64,000 nt of DNA from Arcticibacter sp045629565 (GTDB lineage Bacteria; Bacteroidota; Bacteroidia; Sphingobacteriales; Sphingobacteriaceae), in NCBI RefSeq assembly GCF_045629565.1, contig NZ_JAZQRL010000007.1, positions 12,834 through 76,833 on the forward strand, written 5' to 3'. Shown in pieces: positions 61,658-64,000 of the stretch. Position numbers and translations under genes: made by a program. Each line of letters starts with the position of its first letter. Position 1 is the stretch's first letter. The notes under the pieces were generated by a model. It ran no database searches and was not told where the DNA came from. It worked only from the letters and a program-made list of their open reading frames with translations.

Positions 61658-63891
61658 TGGAGAAGTATACTGACCGTATTGATGAAAGCGTCGATCAAAT
61701 CCTGCAGCATGAACTGAGTGTTAAGCAACGAGCTGATACGCTAATTAATTACTTCCTGGTAAGTTACTTCATCACTGGTTTGCTTTTTGCGTTTGCATAC
61801 GACACCTGGTTTATCGCCGTCGGTGTTGGGTCTCTGTGTTTGGCTGCCTATTATCTCGCTAAGGTTCTGGTTCCTGAATCTACTTTGTACCAGTATGTTC
61901 TGAGCCTTACACTGGGGATTTTTATGGCTCAATTTATCTATCAGATGCATGGCCTTTTTGAAATGCACTTTTTTGCTTTCATTGGAAGTGCAATATTGAT
62001 TATTCACCAAAACTGGAAACTTCAGGTTCCAATGCTTTTGTTTGTCGTTATTCACCACGCTTGTCTCGGCTATTTGCAGAGCGTCGGCTTTGAAGAAGTG
62101 TATTTTTCTCAGTTGGACATCATTGAATCGGGAACTATTCTGGTTCATCTTCTTCTAACGTTGATTATTTTCTTCATCGGAGGGCTGTGGGCGTATAATC
62201 TGAAGAAATATAACAGCGCTCAGGTAGCGATGGCAATTCACATAAAGGAAAGCCGTGAATATAAAAAGCTGCTGGAAAAAAAGAACCAGGAATTGCAGGT
62301 TTCATCTGAAGTCGCCGAATTAGCTAGAAAGGAAGCTGAGAAGGCTAACCAGGCGAAAAGTATCTTTTTAGCTACTATGAGCCACGAGATACGAACGCCT
62401 ATGAATGCGGTAGTTGGCATGTCTGCTTTATTGAAGTCGACCGATCTCAGTCAGGAGCAGCTGGAATATACGAAAGTGATCACCAGCAGCGCCGATGCCT
62501 TACTAGCAGTGATAAACGATATTCTTGATTACTCCAAGATAGAATCGGGCAATATCCAATTGGAGAACCGAAAGTATAATGTTTATGATTGTATTGAGGA
62601 CGTCATGGACATTTTCTCTATAAGTGCTGCGGAGAAGAGGCTTGACCTGGTGTACTTTATAGATCCGGAAGTGCCTCGGTTTATCACCGGAGACAGTTAC
62701 AGACTGCGACAGATCCTGATTAACCTCATCAACAATGCCCTCAAATTTACAACGAAAGGGGAGGTGTTGGTGAAAGTAACCAAAGAGATCCGGGAGGATG
62801 GTAAATTAAGCCTCATTTTCAGCATTCGCGACACGGGAATAGGAATTCCGGCGGATAAGCTTCCGCTACTGTTCAGGTCCTTTTCTCAGGTAGACCCCTC
62901 AAATACACGGCGGTATGGCGGGACAGGTCTCGGATTGGTCATCAGCGAACGCCTGACCAAGTTGATGGGTGGAGAGATCATGGTGAGCAGTGTCCTGGGT
63001 AGGGGCTCTACGTTTACATTTTCGATAACAACTACAAGGGCAGAAGGTGACGGAAATGGACATGAACAAGAACTTCATATTGATCTTCGTGGCAAAAAGG
63101 TGCTCATTGTGGATGATAATGCGACAAATCTGAGGATTTTGTCGGCGCAACTTGAGTACAGGGGATTTAAGCCCGTTGAAGCTTCCTCTGCAGCTAAAGG
63201 CCTCGAGCTTTTGGAGAATGGCTTAAAGGTTGATATGGTGGTTACTGATATGCAGATGCCGGAGACGGACGGCTTGCAGTTCGGCCAGATCCTGCGTGAA
63301 AAGTCATACGCTCTTCCTATTGCGCTGTTAAGCTCTATTGGAGATGAAACGGGTATCAACCATCCCGGGATCTTTGATGAGGTGTTGGTCAAGCCCGTGA
63401 AGCAATATCAGTTGTATAAATCAATTGAAAGGCAATTGAAAAAACACGAATGCCCACAGTCAGCAAAGTTTGAAAACACTTCTTCCCTAAGCGATAACCT
63501 GGCTAAGAAGTATCCTCTCTCTATCCTTATTGCGGAAGACAACTTAGTCAACCAACGTTTGGTAATCCTGCTTTTGGCAAAATTGGGATATTCCTCTGAC
63601 CTCGCGAATAATGGATCAGAGGCTATAGACTGTGTCCATAAAAATAGTTATGATCTCGTATTTATGGATGTTTCGATGCCTGAGATGGACGGCTTTCAGG
63701 CTACCCGGACAATACGGGGCCTTGATATTAGACAACCGGTGATTGTAGCCATGACCGCCAATGCTATGGCTGAAGACAAAGAAGTATGTCTGAAGTCGGG
63801 AATGGATGATTACCTTTCTAAACCTATCAGGGTCGAAATTCTGAAGGAAGTGTTGGTTAAAACTTTCCAACTATTAACCTCAAAAAACTGA
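61654..63891 (+). CDS. Hybrid sensor histidine kinase with two receiver domains
   Basis: A 745-residue membrane kinase. About six hydrophobic helices fill residues 30-185 as a sensor. A coiled coil (190-235) leads to the HisKA domain with His244 in SHEIRTPMN. The HATPase domain has the N-box INNALKFT, GIGIPADKLP and GGTGLGLVI. Receiver 1 carries Asp532 (VVTDMQMPETDG) and receiver 2 carries Asp672 (VFMDVSMPEMDG), both with intact acidic pockets and Lys. No HPt domain or output domain is present, so a separate phosphotransfer partner is needed. It is translationally coupled to the thioredoxin-fold gene. Confidence 0.93.
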   Translation: MMEKYTDRIDESVDQILQHELSVKQRADTLINYFLVSYFITGLLFAFAYDTWFIAVGVGSLCLAAYYLAKVLVPESTLYQYVLSLTLGIFMAQFIYQMHGLFEMHFFAFIGSAILIIHQNWKLQVPMLLFVVIHHACLGYLQSVGFEEVYFSQLDIIESGTILVHLLLTLIIFFIGGLWAYNLKKYNSAQVAMAIHIKESREYKKLLEKKNQELQVSSEVAELARKEAEKANQAKSIFLATMSHEIRTPMNAVVGMSALLKSTDLSQEQLEYTKVITSSADALLAVINDILDYSKIESGNIQLENRKYNVYDCIEDVMDIFSISAAEKRLDLVYFIDPEVPRFITGDSYRLRQILINLINNALKFTTKGEVLVKVTKEIREDGKLSLIFSIRDTGIGIPADKLPLLFRSFSQVDPSNTRRYGGTGLGLVISERLTKLMGGEIMVSSVLGRGSTFTFSITTTRAEGDGNGHEQELHIDLRGKKVLIVDDNATNLRILSAQLEYRGFKPVEASSAAKGLELLENGLKVDMVVTDMQMPETDGLQFGQILREKSYALPIALLSSIGDETGINHPGIFDEVLVKPVKQYQLYKSIERQLKKHECPQSAKFENTSSLSDNLAKKYPLSILIAEDNLVNQRLVILLLAKLGYSSDLANNGSEAIDCVHKNSYDLVFMDVSMPEMDGFQATRTIRGLDIRQPVIVAMTANAMAEDKEVCLKSGMDDYLSKPIRVEILKEVLVKTFQLLTSKN

Positions 63892-64000
63892 TTGAAAAAA
63901 CCTTTTGCACGGGTGCGTGTTGATTTTCAGACAAACTTTTACAAATTGATGAGAAATTTCCTATAAATTTGATGCTTAGATGACGAAAGGTCATCGCAGT
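63892..64000. other. Window end, no gene seen
   Basis: 109 bp after the kinase. No open frame, terminator or clear promoter is visible before the window ends. Confidence 0.5.

Noticed and set aside
1..64000. CRISPR arrays, prophage or complete insertion sequences
   Set aside because: No regularly spaced repeats, transposase, integrase or phage structural genes were found on either strand.

Overview
The window reads as chromosomal DNA of a Bacteroidota bacterium, most likely a free-living Sphingobacteriaceae relative (Pedobacter/Mucilaginibacter-like). This rests on a SusC/SusD pair, several TANNTTTG-type promoter elements, a LacI-controlled mannonate dehydratase, GH2 and GH105 glycosidases, many exported lipoproteins and the rpmH-rnpA-yidD order. 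Genus cannot be fixed by reading alone. No rRNA, tRNA, CRISPR array or complete insertion sequence was seen.

Region 1 (1-19.6 kb) is mostly housekeeping: purE-purK, an isolated nuoA-nuoB pair, rpmH-rnpA-yidD-tsaB, a secreted outer-membrane-type protein coupled to a large anchored protein of unknown function, priA, an isoaspartate methyltransferase, smpB, a DtxR-type regulator, a YkuK-like RNase H-fold protein, a phospho-sugar mutase, a DUF92 membrane protein and an NAD-binding epimerase-like protein. Region 2 (19.6-27.7 kb) holds a hairpin-rich gap, two AraC regulators with membrane-embedded N-termini, a small HTH protein and sbcD-sbcC.

Region 3 (27.7-37.5 kb) is an AT-rich accessory region, all on the minus strand. 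One part is a cluster of two exported HExxH metalloprotease-like proteins, an ABC-2 exporter, an XRE regulator and an erythromycin-esterase-like hydrolase, with a decayed third protease copy upstream. The other part is a visibly eroded arsenic locus. Its ACR3 pump is intact, but arsR is fused out of frame to the tail of arsC, an arsM-like start abuts a ynfA-like tail, and the phosphoesterase has an in-frame stop codon.

Region 4 (37.7-54.8 kb) is carbohydrate and nucleoside catabolism. GH2 and GH105 enzymes are followed by a locus resembling the ribose-utilisation (rus) systems of Bacteroides: ribokinase, sugar transporter, lipoprotein nucleoside hydrolase, SusC, SusD, then two paralogous beta-propeller-like exported proteins around a divergent nucleoside-hydrolase-like protein. 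The implied route is outer-membrane capture of ribosides, periplasmic cleavage, ribose uptake and phosphorylation. The paired propeller proteins are the least explained part and the best candidates for new enzymology.

Region 5 (54.8-64 kb) has a DoxX/SRPBCC/VOC cluster opposite a GATase-AraC regulator (a remnant of a second such locus lies at 41.7-41.9 kb), a hexuronate module (LacI regulator, uxuA, SDR fructuronate reductase) with a perfect 20-bp operator palindrome, and a membrane thioredoxin-fold protein translationally coupled to a hybrid histidine kinase.
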